This document shows, in pieces, positions 43,078 through 51,505 of a stretch of DNA of 64,000 nt; position 1 is the stretch's first letter; each line of letters starts with the position of its first letter. The stretch is taken from assembly GCF_017916515.1 (NCBI RefSeq), contig NZ_JAFMTA010000001.1, positions 620,001 to 684,000 of the forward strand, in the 5' to 3' direction. The stretch comes from Naasia sp. SYSU D00948. GTDB lineage: Bacteria > Actinomycetota > Actinomycetes > Actinomycetales > Microbacteriaceae. The notes below the pieces were generated by a model, which was given only the letters and a program-made list of their open reading frames with translations, ran no database searches and was not told the origin of the DNA. A program made the position numbers and the translations under genes.

Positions 43078-43160
43078 AGTGGGTCAAGGCCGTCATACGC
43101 ATCAGGGCGTTCACCCTCGCCGACTACGCTCGAACAGGCTCTAATCAGCAAGGAGAGAAC

Positions 43161-44615
43161 GTGGCGGACACGACAGCGCAGGCGAACATCGGAGTGGTCG
43201 GACTGGCGGTGATGGGCTCGAACCTCGCCCGGAACCTGGCCAGCCGCGAGGGCAACCGGGTCGCGGTCTACAACCGGACGTGGGAGCGGACCGAGGGCGT
43301 CGTCGAGGCGTTCCCCGACGCGGAGTTCATCCCCGCGAGGACGATGGAGGAGTTCGCCGCGTCGCTCAAGAAGCCGCGCGCCGCGATCATCATGGTCAAG
43401 GCCGGCCGCCCCACCGACGCGGTCATCGAGGAGCTGACCCGCGTCTTCGAGCCCGGCGACATCATCGTCGACGGCGGCAACGCGCTGTTCACCGACACCA
43501 TCCGCCGCGAGAAGGCGGTCCGGGAGACCGGGATCAACTTCGTCGGCGCCGGCATCTCCGGCGGCGAGGAGGGCGCCCTGAAGGGCCCGTCGATCATGCC
43601 GGGCGGCAGCGCCGAGGCGTGGGAGACCCTGGGCCCGATCTTCAGGTCCATCGCGGCGATCGCCGAGGGCGAGCCGTGCGTCACGCACGTCGGCACGGAC
43701 GGCGCAGGTCACTTCGTCAAGATGATCCACAACGGCATCGAGTACGCCGACATGCAGCTCATCGCCGAGGCGTACGACCTGATCCGCCGCGGCACCGGCA
43801 AGAGCCCCGCCGAGATCGCCGAGATCTTCGCCGAGTGGAACAAGGGCGAGCTCGAGAGCTACCTCATCGAGATCACCGCCGAGGTCCTCCGCCAGGTCGA
43901 CGCCGAGACCGGCAAGCCGCTCGTCGACGTCATCCTCGACCAGGCCGGCGCCAAGGGCACCGGCGCGTGGACCGTGCAGACGGCCCTCGACCTCGGCATC
44001 CCCGTCTCGGGCATCGCCGAGGCCGTGTTCGCGCGGTCCCTGTCGTCGAAGCCGGCACAGCGCGCCGCCGCGTCGAACCTGCCCGGCCCCGCGGAGGAGT
44101 GGACCGTCGACGACCCCGAGGGCTTCATCGAGGACGTCCGCCAGGCGCTCTACGCGTCGAAGATCGTCGCCTACTCGCAGGGCTTCGACGAGATCGTCGC
44201 GGGCGCCGAGCAGTACGGCTGGGACATCAAGAAGGGCGAGATCGCCAAGATCTGGCGCGGCGGCTGCATCATCCGCGCCCAGTTCCTCAACCGCATCACC
44301 GAGGCGTACGAGGACGACCCCGGCCTCGTCGCGCTGCTCACCGCGCCCTACTTCCGTCGCGCGCTCACCGAGGCCGAGCCGGCCTGGCGCCGCGTCGTCA
44401 TCGCGGCCGTGCAGGGCGGGATCCCCTCCCCCGCGTTCTCGTCGTCGCTCGCCTACTACGACGGCCTGCGGGCCGACCGGCTTCCCGCCGCGCTCGTGCA
44501 GGGCCAGCGCGACTTCTTCGGGGCGCACACCTACCGCCGGGTCGACAAGGAGGGCACCTTCCACACGCTGTGGAGCGGCGACCGCTCCGAGGTCGCGGCG
44601 ACCGACACCCACTGA
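43161..44615 (+). CDS. gnd: 6-phosphogluconate dehydrogenase, decarboxylating
   Basis: Oxidises 6-phosphogluconate to ribulose 5-phosphate and CO2 in the pentose phosphate pathway. The 484-residue protein is the long dimeric form: GVVGLAVMGSNLARN, IIVDGGNALF, GAGISGGEEGALKGPSIMPGG, catalytic Lys187 and Asn191 in GHFVKMIHNGIEY, and a C-terminal TYRRVDKEGTFHTLW. GTG 43161 has AGGAGAG just upstream. It follows the LacI gene by 83 bases, with a TACGCT -10-like element at 43125. It would accept the product of both gluconokinases. Confidence 0.97.
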   Translation: MADTTAQANIGVVGLAVMGSNLARNLASREGNRVAVYNRTWERTEGVVEAFPDAEFIPARTMEEFAASLKKPRAAIIMVKAGRPTDAVIEELTRVFEPGDIIVDGGNALFTDTIRREKAVRETGINFVGAGISGGEEGALKGPSIMPGGSAEAWETLGPIFRSIAAIAEGEPCVTHVGTDGAGHFVKMIHNGIEYADMQLIAEAYDLIRRGTGKSPAEIAEIFAEWNKGELESYLIEITAEVLRQVDAETGKPLVDVILDQAGAKGTGAWTVQTALDLGIPVSGIAEAVFARSLSSKPAQRAAASNLPGPAEEWTVDDPEGFIEDVRQALYASKIVAYSQGFDEIVAGAEQYGWDIKKGEIAKIWRGGCIIRAQFLNRITEAYEDDPGLVALLTAPYFRRALTEAEPAWRRVVIAAVQGGIPSPAFSSSLAYYDGLRADRLPAALVQGQRDFFGAHTYRRVDKEGTFHTLWSGDRSEVAATDTH

Positions 44616-45379
44616 TGCCGCAGCCGCCGGCCGATCTCGCGGGCCGGGTCGCCCTGGTCACCGGGGCCTCCCGCGGGATCGGGCGCGGCCTCGCCCTCGC
44701 CCTCGCCGGTGCGGGGGCGACCGTCGCGGCGACCGCCCGGACGCTGGAGGATCTCGAGAGCCTGGCGGAGGAGGGCCGTGCGGCGGGCGGTCGCATCGTG
44801 CCCGTGGAGGCGGACCTCGCCGACGTGCCCTCTCTGCGCCGCGCGGTCGAGGAGGTCGGGCGCGAGCACGGACGGCTCGACGTGCTGGTCAACAACGCCG
44901 GTCTCGGGTTCAACCACGACGCCCTCGAGGTCACCGAGAGCGACTGGGACCGGATGATGGACGTCAACCTGAAGGGGCTCTTCTTCGCGAGCCAGGCGGC
45001 CGTCCGGCTGATGGCCGACCGCGGGTACGGCCGCATCATCAACATGAGCTCCCAGGCCGGGCTCGTGGGCATCCGGCGTCACGCCGTCTACTCGGCGAGC
45101 AAGGGCGGGGTCAACATGCTGACCAAGGTCCTCGCGCTCGAGTGGGCGCCGCTCGGGATCACGGTGAACGCCGTCGCGCCCACCTACATCCGCACCCCGG
45201 GGACGGCGGAGCGGCTGGACCAGCCGGAGATCGCGGGCGACATCCTCGCCCGCATCCCGGTGGGCCGCTTCGGCACCATCGACGACGTGGCGGCGGCGGT
45301 CCTCTACCTCGCCTCGCCGGCGGCGGGGCTCGTCACCGGCACGGTGCTCCCGGTCGACGGCGGCTGGACGGCCCAGTAG
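44615..45379 (+). CDS. SDR family oxidoreductase, gluconate 5-dehydrogenase-like
   Basis: A 254-residue classical SDR: TGASRGIG at residues 16-23, NNAG near 93, catalytic Tyr159 and Lys163, and NAVAPTYIRTPGT. ATG 44615 overlaps the gnd stop (TGATG), so it is translationally coupled to gnd. The sequence resembles gluconate 5-dehydrogenase / 2-keto-3-deoxygluconate 5-dehydrogenase (IdnO/KduD) proteins, which suits a gluconate link, but SDR substrates cannot be fixed by sequence alone. Confidence 0.87.
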   Translation: MPQPPADLAGRVALVTGASRGIGRGLALALAGAGATVAATARTLEDLESLAEEGRAAGGRIVPVEADLADVPSLRRAVEEVGREHGRLDVLVNNAGLGFNHDALEVTESDWDRMMDVNLKGLFFASQAAVRLMADRGYGRIINMSSQAGLVGIRRHAVYSASKGGVNMLTKVLALEWAPLGITVNAVAPTYIRTPGTAERLDQPEIAGDILARIPVGRFGTIDDVAAAVLYLASPAAGLVTGTVLPVDGGWTAQ

Positions 45380-45410
45380 GGGTTCCTCCGCCGCATCCCG
45401 CGCTCTCGGG

Positions 45411-46799
45411 TCAGAAGACCTTGCCGGGGTTGAGGATCCCGAGCGGGTCGAACACCTCCTTGATGCTGCGCTGCAGCTCGTGCTGCACGTCGCCGAGCTC
45501 CCGCCGCAGCCACCGCTTCTTGAGGAGCCCGACCCCGTGCTCGCCCGTCAGCGTCCCCCCGAGGCGCAGGGCCTCCTCGAAGAGCTCCCCGGCGGCCGTC
45601 CAGACCGCCTCCGGCACCTCCTCGCCCTCGAAGATGAACGTCGGGTGCAGGTTGCCGTCCGCCGCGTGGGCGACCACCGGGAGCAGGATCCCGTGCCGGT
45701 CCGCGATGGCCGTGACGGCGTCGAACATCTCGGGGAGGGCGCTGCGAGGCACCGCGATGTCCTCGATGAGGCCCGTGCCGAGGGCGTCGAAGGCGTAGTG
45801 GGCGCTCCGCCGGACGGCGAACAGGCGCTCCGACTCGACCGGATCCGTGGTCATCTCGGTGTCCACGGCCAGGGCGCCGAGGACGGCGAGGGCCTGCTCC
45901 GCCTCCACCCGCGCGCCGGGACCGTCGAAGCTCACGAGCAGGTAGCTGCCGCGGCCGGTCAGGTCCAGGCCGAGGTAGGCGCCGATCGCGGCCAGGCCGC
46001 GCTCCTCGATCAGCTCCATGACCGCGGGCGTGAGCTGGGCCGCCGTGACGGCCGCCGAGGCCGCGGCGGCGTCGCGGACGGTGCGGAAGTAGGCGCCGAT
46101 GGTGGCGACGCCCGGCGCCGGGAGCGGCAGCAGCTTGAGGGTCGCCTCGACGATGACGCCCAGGGTGCCCTCGGAGCCGATCATCAGAGCGGTGAGGTCG
46201 TATCCGGTGACGCCCTTCACCGTGCGGTGGCCGAGCGTGAGCAGGGTGCCGTCCGCCAGCACGACCTTGAGGCCGAGCACCGACTCCCGGGTCACGCCGT
46301 ACTTGGCGCAGAGCAGCCCGCCGGCGTTGGTGGCGATGTTGCCGCCGATCGTCGAGATCGCCCGGCTCGCGGGGTCCGGCGCGAACCAGAGGCCGTGCGG
46401 GACCAGCTCGGCGTTGAGCCCCGCGTTGAGGATCCCGGGCTGGACGACCGCCAGCTGGTCGGGGACGCTGACCTCGAGGATCCGGTCCATGGCGAGGGTC
46501 GACAGGACGATCTCGCCCTCCCCCGCGGTGGCGCCGCCGGCGAGGCCGGTTCCGGCGCCGCGCGGGATCACCGGGATGCGGTGCGCGGTCGCGAACCGGA
46601 GGGTGGCCTGGACGTCGGCGACGTCCCCAGCGGTCACCAGCGCGAGGGGCGGACCCGAGGATCGATGGCCCGACCGGTCGACCCGGACCTGCTCGAGCTC
46701 GGGACCGTCGGTGACGACGACCGGCGACGCGGCGTCGACACCGAGCGCGTGACGCAGGGCCGAGGCCGGCTCCACGCCGCGGAGAGCCTCCGTGTCCAT
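45411..46799 (-). CDS. FAD-linked oxidase, GlcD/D-lactate dehydrogenase family
   Basis: A 462-residue 2-hydroxyacid dehydrogenase. The FAD-binding PCMH domain shows IPVIPRGAGTGLAGGATA, ISTIGGNIATNAGGLLCAKYG and LGLKVVLADGTLL; the C-terminal cap ends HAADGNLHPTF, LTGEHGVGLLKKRW and FDPLGILNPGKVF. Glycolate, D-lactate or D-2-hydroxyglutarate are the usual substrates. ATG 46799 is 22 bases after the prs stop, so it may be read with glmU-prs. It converges on the SDR of the island and marks its right edge. Confidence 0.92.
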   Translation of the reverse strand: MDTEALRGVEPASALRHALGVDAASPVVVTDGPELEQVRVDRSGHRSSGPPLALVTAGDVADVQATLRFATAHRIPVIPRGAGTGLAGGATAGEGEIVLSTLAMDRILEVSVPDQLAVVQPGILNAGLNAELVPHGLWFAPDPASRAISTIGGNIATNAGGLLCAKYGVTRESVLGLKVVLADGTLLTLGHRTVKGVTGYDLTALMIGSEGTLGVIVEATLKLLPLPAPGVATIGAYFRTVRDAAAASAAVTAAQLTPAVMELIEERGLAAIGAYLGLDLTGRGSYLLVSFDGPGARVEAEQALAVLGALAVDTEMTTDPVESERLFAVRRSAHYAFDALGTGLIEDIAVPRSALPEMFDAVTAIADRHGILLPVVAHAADGNLHPTFIFEGEEVPEAVWTAAGELFEEALRLGGTLTGEHGVGLLKKRWLRRELGDVQHELQRSIKEVFDPLGILNPGKVF

Positions 46800-46821
46800 T
46801 CGAGCCGTGGTCCCGTGCGGG

Positions 46822-47799
46822 TCAGGCGGCGCCGTCGAACATCGAGGTCACCGAGCCGTCGTCGAAGACCTCGTGGATGGCCCGCGCGATGAGCGGGGCG
46901 ATCGGCAGGATCGAGAGCCGCTCGAAGCGCTTCTCCGGAGGCAGCGGCAGGGTGTCGGTGACGATGACGGAGTCGATCTCCGGGGTGTCGAGCAGCTCGA
47001 CCGCCGGCGGCGAGAACACGGCGTGGGTCGCGGCCACGATCACGCCGATGGCACCGTTCGCCTTGAGGGCCGCGGCGGCCTTCGCGATCGTGCGTCCCGT
47101 GTCGATCAGGTCGTCGACGATGAGGCAGACCTGCCCCTCGACGTCGCCGACGATCTCGTGGACGGACACCTCGTTCGGCACCCGGGGGTCGCGCCGCTTG
47201 TGGATGATCGCGAGGGGCACGCCGAGCTTGTCGCTCCAGATGTCGGCCACGCGCACGCGGCCCATGTCCGGGGAGACGACCGTCAGGTTCTCCTTCGGCA
47301 CCGTCTTCTCGATGTGCTCGAGCAGCACGGGCATCGCGAAGAGGTGGTCGACGGGGCCGTCGAAGAAGCCCTGGATCTGGGCCGCGTGCAGGTCGACCGA
47401 CATGATGCGGTGCGCGCCCGCCGCCGCGTACAGGTCCGCGACGAGACGGGCGGAGATCGGCTCCCGCCCGCGGTTCTTCTTGTCCTGGCGGCCGTACGGA
47501 TAGAACGGGGAGACCACGGTGATGCGCTTCGCCGACGCCCGCTTGAGCGCGTCGACCATGATCAGCTGCTCCATGAGCCACTGGTTGATGGGCGCGGTGT
47601 GGGACTGGATGACGAAGGCGTCCGCTCCCCGGACGCTCTCGTCGTAGCGGGCGTACAGCTCGCCGTTCGCGAAGGTCCGCGCGTCGGTGGGAAGGACCGT
47701 GGTGTCGAGCTCCGCAGCGATGCTCTGTGCGAGTTCCGGATGGGCTCGGCCGCTCACGATGACGAGGTGCTTCTCACCGTGGGTCTTGATGCCCGTCAC
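46822..47799 (-). CDS. prs: ribose-phosphate pyrophosphokinase
   Basis: Makes PRPP from ribose 5-phosphate and ATP for nucleotide, His and Trp synthesis. The 325-residue protein has GRAHPELAQSIA, FYPYGRQDKKNRGREPISARL, the VDLHAAQIQGFFD ATP site and the PRPP loop VDDLIDTGRTI. GTG 47799 overlaps the glmU stop (GTGA). In many relatives rplY follows shortly; here a 35-kb stretch intervenes. Confidence 0.97.
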   Translation of the reverse strand: MTGIKTHGEKHLVIVSGRAHPELAQSIAAELDTTVLPTDARTFANGELYARYDESVRGADAFVIQSHTAPINQWLMEQLIMVDALKRASAKRITVVSPFYPYGRQDKKNRGREPISARLVADLYAAAGAHRIMSVDLHAAQIQGFFDGPVDHLFAMPVLLEHIEKTVPKENLTVVSPDMGRVRVADIWSDKLGVPLAIIHKRRDPRVPNEVSVHEIVGDVEGQVCLIVDDLIDTGRTIAKAAAALKANGAIGVIVAATHAVFSPPAVELLDTPEIDSVIVTDTLPLPPEKRFERLSILPIAPLIARAIHEVFDDGSVTSMFDGAA

Positions 47800-49223
47800 G
47801 CGTTCCCGCTCTCCGCCGCGGCCCGCGCGGCTTCGGTGCCGGGCCGGTTCGTGGCCACCCAGCCCTCGATGTTGCGTTGCGGAGCCACGTTGATCGCCAG
47901 CGCTCCGGACGGCACGTCCTTCCGGACGACGGTCCCGGCACCCGTGTACGCTCCGTCGCCAATCCTAACGGGGGCCACGAAGACGTTGTGCGAGCCCGTG
48001 CGCACATGGGAACCGACCACCGTCGAGTGCTTGTGGACGCCGTCGTAGTTCGCGGTGATGGTCCCCGCGCCGACGTTGGAGCCGACCCCGACCTCGGTGT
48101 CGCCGATGTACGACAGGTGCGGCACCTTCGACCGCTCGCCGATGTGCGCGTTCTTCGTCTCGACGAAGGTGCCGATCTTGCCGTCCGGTCCGAGGACCGT
48201 GCCCGGACGGAGGTACGCGAAGGGACCGACGGATGCTCCTGCGCCGATGACCGCGAGGGTCGCGTCGGTCCGCTTGACGACGGCGCGCTCGCCGATCTCG
48301 CAGTCGACGAGCGTCGTGTCGGGGCCGATGACCGCGCCGGTGGCGACCGTGGTCGCGCCCTGCAGCTGGGTGCCGGGGAGGATCTCGACGTCGGGGGCGA
48401 GGGTCACGGTCAGGTCGATCCAGGTGGTCGCCGGGTCCTGGATGGTGACGCCGTTGAGCTGCCAGCCGCGCACGATCAGCGCGTTCAGCTTCGCGGCGGC
48501 GTCCGAGAGCTGGGCGCGGTCGTTGATGCCCTCGACGAGCCACGGCTCCGCGACCGGGACAGCGGACACCGAGGACCCGGCCTCGCGGAGCGCGGCGACG
48601 ATGTCGGTGAGGTACTTCTCTCCCTGCGCGTTCGCGGTCGACAGCGACGCGAGCAGGTCGCGCAGCCCCGACAGGCCGAGCGCGTAGACGCCCGTGTTGA
48701 TCTCGTCGACGGCGAGCTCGTCGTCGTTCGCGTCCTTCTGCTCGACGATGCGGTCGATCGCGCCGTCGGAGCCGCGGATCACTCGCCCGTACCCGGTGGG
48801 GTCGGGCAGGACCGCCGTGAGGACGGAGGCCGCCGCGGCGGAGCCGCGATGAGCGGCGAGGAACTCGCGGAGCGTGGCGGCGTCCAGCAGCGGCACGTCG
48901 CCGTTGAGCACGAGGACGTCGCCGTCGAAGCCCTCGGGCAGCGCGGCGAGCGCCACCTCGACCGCGCGTCCGGTGCCCGCCACCTCGTCCTGGTCGACGA
49001 TGATCGCGTCCGGCAGAGCGCCCGTGATCGCCTCGGCCACCCGGTCCCGCTCGTGCCGCACCACAGCGAGGACGTGCGCGGCGGACAGCTCCCGGGCTGT
49101 GGCGAGCACGTGGGCGACGATCGGCAGGCCGGCCAGCTTGTGCAGGACCTTGGGAGTCGCGGACTTCATCCGGGTGCCCTGGCCTGCAGCGAGGATGACG
49201 ACGGCGAGACGGGGGTCGGTCAC
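47796..49223 (-). CDS. glmU: bifunctional UDP-GlcNAc synthase GlmU
   Basis: Acetylates glucosamine 1-phosphate and then forms UDP-GlcNAc for peptidoglycan. The 475-residue protein has the uridylyltransferase start LAAGQGTRMKSATPKVLHKL and LNGDVPLLD, and a C-terminal left-handed beta helix (IGPDTTLVDCEIGERAVV, KNAHIGERSKVPHLSYIGD, ITANYDGVHKHSTVVG) for acetyl transfer. GTG 49223 has AAGGGAG upstream. It is followed by prs with a 4-base overlap. The gap 49224-49419 contains only a hairpin. Confidence 0.97.
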   Translation of the reverse strand: MTDPRLAVVILAAGQGTRMKSATPKVLHKLAGLPIVAHVLATARELSAAHVLAVVRHERDRVAEAITGALPDAIIVDQDEVAGTGRAVEVALAALPEGFDGDVLVLNGDVPLLDAATLREFLAAHRGSAAAASVLTAVLPDPTGYGRVIRGSDGAIDRIVEQKDANDDELAVDEINTGVYALGLSGLRDLLASLSTANAQGEKYLTDIVAALREAGSSVSAVPVAEPWLVEGINDRAQLSDAAAKLNALIVRGWQLNGVTIQDPATTWIDLTVTLAPDVEILPGTQLQGATTVATGAVIGPDTTLVDCEIGERAVVKRTDATLAVIGAGASVGPFAYLRPGTVLGPDGKIGTFVETKNAHIGERSKVPHLSYIGDTEVGVGSNVGAGTITANYDGVHKHSTVVGSHVRTGSHNVFVAPVRIGDGAYTGAGTVVRKDVPSGALAINVAPQRNIEGWVATNRPGTEAARAAAESGNA

Positions 49224-49354
49224 GGGGCTCCCTTGGTTGTTGCGGCCGGACGTCCATCGGATGCGCGGGCTCGGGACGGACCGCCCCCTGCGCCACCGAC
49301 TCTGTCGAGCCTAGTTGAGCCGTCGGAACCGGTCCGGCGGCGAGGAGCCGCCCG

Positions 49355-49377
49355 GGTGGGCCCGGCCCGGGCCCACC
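49355..49377 (-). terminator. GC-rich hairpin after the PIN gene
   Basis: A perfect 10-bp stem (GGTGGGCCCG / CGGGCCCACC) with loop GCC, 43 bases downstream of the PIN stop and upstream of glmU. There is no T-tract, so function as terminator is only likely from position. Confidence 0.5.
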
Positions 49378-49419
49378 GGCTCTCACTGCCGGCGCCGCGC
49401 CCGGCCCGGACGGGCGCGA

Positions 49420-49821
49420 TCACGGCGCGAGGAGGGCCTCGGTGCCGACCGTGACGACGATTCCTCGCACGCTCTCCACCAGGTCCGCGTCGAGCGTCAC
49501 CAGCGCGTCCGCCTGCAGCTGAGTGAGTGCGACGTACTCCGCGGCGTACGTCGACGCCCAGCCGAGCCGGTCCGCGACCTCCCACGCGCGCCGGCGCAGA
49601 ACCGCGTCGCCGAGGAGGCGGATCGGCATCCGCGCGATCCCCGCGAGGCGGGCGCGCGCCTCGCCCTCCGCCAGCTCGCCGCGATGCACCGCCTCATGGA
49701 GGGCGGACAGCGTCTGGGATCGCAGCAGGGTCGGCGCCAGGAGCTCATGCCCGGGCGCCACCTGAGCACCGGTGCTCACGAGCTGCAGGACGACCCCGGC
49801 GTCGACGACGAATCTGGTCAT
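49420..49821 (-). CDS. PIN-domain protein, VapC-like
   Basis: A 133-residue PIN-fold protein: FVVDAGVVLQLV at the N-terminus with the first acidic ligand, TLSALHEAVHRGEL, and STYAAEYVALTQLQADALVTLDADL with the later conserved acids. Such proteins are often toxin RNases. ATG 49821 has GGAGGG three bases upstream. No antitoxin of a known family lies upstream; instead there is a short decayed reading frame. It could therefore be an orphan toxin or a PIN protein with another role. Confidence 0.75.
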   Translation of the reverse strand: MTRFVVDAGVVLQLVSTGAQVAPGHELLAPTLLRSQTLSALHEAVHRGELAEGEARARLAGIARMPIRLLGDAVLRRRAWEVADRLGWASTYAAEYVALTQLQADALVTLDADLVESVRGIVVTVGTEALLAP

Positions 49822-50023
49822 GACCCTCCCTCGGTCCAGCACTCCGAGCGCCGCCAGGGTACGCCCGGCACCCTCCCGCCGCTGCGGGGCCGTTCCTCGC
49901 GATGAGCGCCTCCCGAAGCGCCCAGCCGCGCCAGCGGTCCCAGAGCGCTTCCGGCACCGCGAGCTCCGGGAACTGGTCCGCCAGGAGCGCTGCGAGCGTG
50001 CGCTCGGCGATCTCGAGGGGCAT
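49822..50023 (-). pseudogene. probable remnant of an aminoglycoside phosphotransferase-family kinase
   Basis: A short frame starts at ATG 50023. Its first part, IAERTLAALLADQFPELA, looks like the N-terminus of APH-family kinases; the next, LWDRWRGWALREALI, looks like their C-terminal helix, as if the middle had been lost. A one-base shift near 49862 would continue as TLAALGVLDRGRVM up to the PIN start, again like an APH tail. No ribosome site is seen. I do not recognise an antitoxin here. The match is by eye only. Confidence 0.4.
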
Positions 50024-50075
50024 CGCGGCTAGCCGGCCACCTCCGTCCGACTGCGCGCGAGCAGGAGGGCGCGGA

Positions 50076-50798
50076 TCACCACCAGGGGATGAACGGCACG
50101 CTGGCGGTCATCACGAGTGACACCGCGTAGATCGCCATGGCGACGCCGATGAGGATCAGCTGCACGCGCAGCTGGCGGGCGACCGCCGCGACACCGAGCA
50201 GGAAGAGCGAGATGGCCATCAGCACCGTGGTGAGCGTCAGGGCGTCGCCGCGCTTGTCGGCGGCATCGCCCGCCTCGAACGCCGCGATCGATCGGTCGTC
50301 CTCCGCGGCCCACGCCCCGTAGAGCGCGTTCTGGTAGTCCTCGGACTCGAAGGGGCTCGTGAACGCGCTCGGGTCCGCGACGTTCTGCTCGGCGGACCAG
50401 AGGATCGCCCTGTTGAGGTTCTCGGACACGGACGTGAACAGCAGGGTGTCGTACTTCAGCTGCGACGCCTCGGCCTGCTCGGGGACGTTGTCGATCTCGA
50501 TCTGCAGCTCGGTCATCCGGTCCCAGAGCTGGACGTCGCGGATGTACTGCTGGTTCGCCTCGAGGTAGAGCGACTCGGCCTCGGTCTGCGAGCTCTGCCC
50601 AGCACTGAACTGCTTCGCCGTCTCGCCGTCGTAGAGCGAGGCCTGGAACGACGCGTACGCGGTCGTCACGGACACCACACCGAGCAGGATCGCCGTGAGG
50701 AGCTCGACGTTGCTGAGCAGCCGGCCGAGCCGGGGCTCGCTGCGGCTGCGCCGACGCGGTTCGGTGGACGGTTCGTCGATCGTGGCGGTGTTCGTCAC
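50076..50798 (-). CDS. hypothetical membrane protein
   Basis: A 240-residue protein I do not recognise. It has a charged N-terminus (PRRRSRSEPRLGRLLS), a membrane segment near residues 30-50 (LLTAILLGVVSVTTAYASF), a long polar, mostly helical region rich in Gln/Glu (50-165), and two membrane segments at the C-terminus (ALTLTTVLMAISLFLLGVAA and LILIGVAMAIYAVSLVM). GTG 50798 has GGAG eight bases upstream; GTG 50807 is also possible. The shape suggests a sensor-like loop outside the membrane, but no domain is identified. Confidence 0.8.
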   Translation of the reverse strand: MTNTATIDEPSTEPRRRSRSEPRLGRLLSNVELLTAILLGVVSVTTAYASFQASLYDGETAKQFSAGQSSQTEAESLYLEANQQYIRDVQLWDRMTELQIEIDNVPEQAEASQLKYDTLLFTSVSENLNRAILWSAEQNVADPSAFTSPFESEDYQNALYGAWAAEDDRSIAAFEAGDAADKRGDALTLTTVLMAISLFLLGVAAVARQLRVQLILIGVAMAIYAVSLVMTASVPFIPWW

Positions 50799-51010
50799 GC
50801 AGGGCACTCCGATGCTGTGGACGCGCGTTTCCTGTGAGGAGGTGCGCAGGGCGGCGCAATCGTAGCGACGGCCGAGCGCCTTCCTCGGGAGGCACCGCCG
50901 CGCGTCTCACCGAGTGTCCTCCCGATCCGAGCGGCCGATCCGGAGCGGCTCCTACGATGGGTCGGCCGGGTGCCCGCCCGGCTGCACTCGACGGGAGAAG
51001 AGGAGACGCC

Positions 51011-51505
51011 GTGGCCTGGCTGCCCGAGGGGTGGGAGCATCCCGCGAAGGTCCCCCTTCCCACCGGGCATCACCTGCGCCCGATCCGCGCCGACGACGTC
51101 GACCTCGACATGCCCGCCGTCATGGGGTCGCAGGAGCGCCTGTGGTCCATCTACGGCCGGGCCTGGGGCTGGCCGCCTTCGACGATGACCCGGGACGCGG
51201 ACCGGGAGGACCTCCAGCGGCACGCCGAGGAGATCGAGCGCCACGAGTCGTTCAACTACGCCCTCTTCGACGCGGGCGAGACGGAGCTGATCGGCTGCGT
51301 GTACATCGATCCGCCCGAGAAGCCGGGCGCGGACGCCGAGGTGTCGTGGTGGGTCCGCGACGAGTACGTCGGCTCCGCGGTGGAGGAGGCGCTCGACCGC
51401 TTCGTGCCGCAGTGGCTGGCGGCGGACTGGCCCCTGCGGAGGCCCCGGCTCATCGGCCGGGACATCACCTGGGACGACTGGCTGGCTCTGCCCGAGGGGA
51501 GCTAG
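51011..51505 (+). CDS. GNAT family N-acetyltransferase-like protein
   Basis: A 164-residue protein with the start of a GNAT fold (HHLRPIRADDVDLDMPAVMG) and FNYALFDAGETELIGCVYIDPP, but the usual motif A Arg/Gly loop is replaced by WWVRDEYVGSAVEEALDRFV. This pattern is seen in a subgroup of actinobacterial GNAT-like proteins. GTG 51011 has GAGGAGA upstream. It overlaps the convergent membrane-protein gene by four bases. Activity is uncertain. Confidence 0.75.
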   Translation: MAWLPEGWEHPAKVPLPTGHHLRPIRADDVDLDMPAVMGSQERLWSIYGRAWGWPPSTMTRDADREDLQRHAEEIERHESFNYALFDAGETELIGCVYIDPPEKPGADAEVSWWVRDEYVGSAVEEALDRFVPQWLAADWPLRRPRLIGRDITWDDWLALPEGS

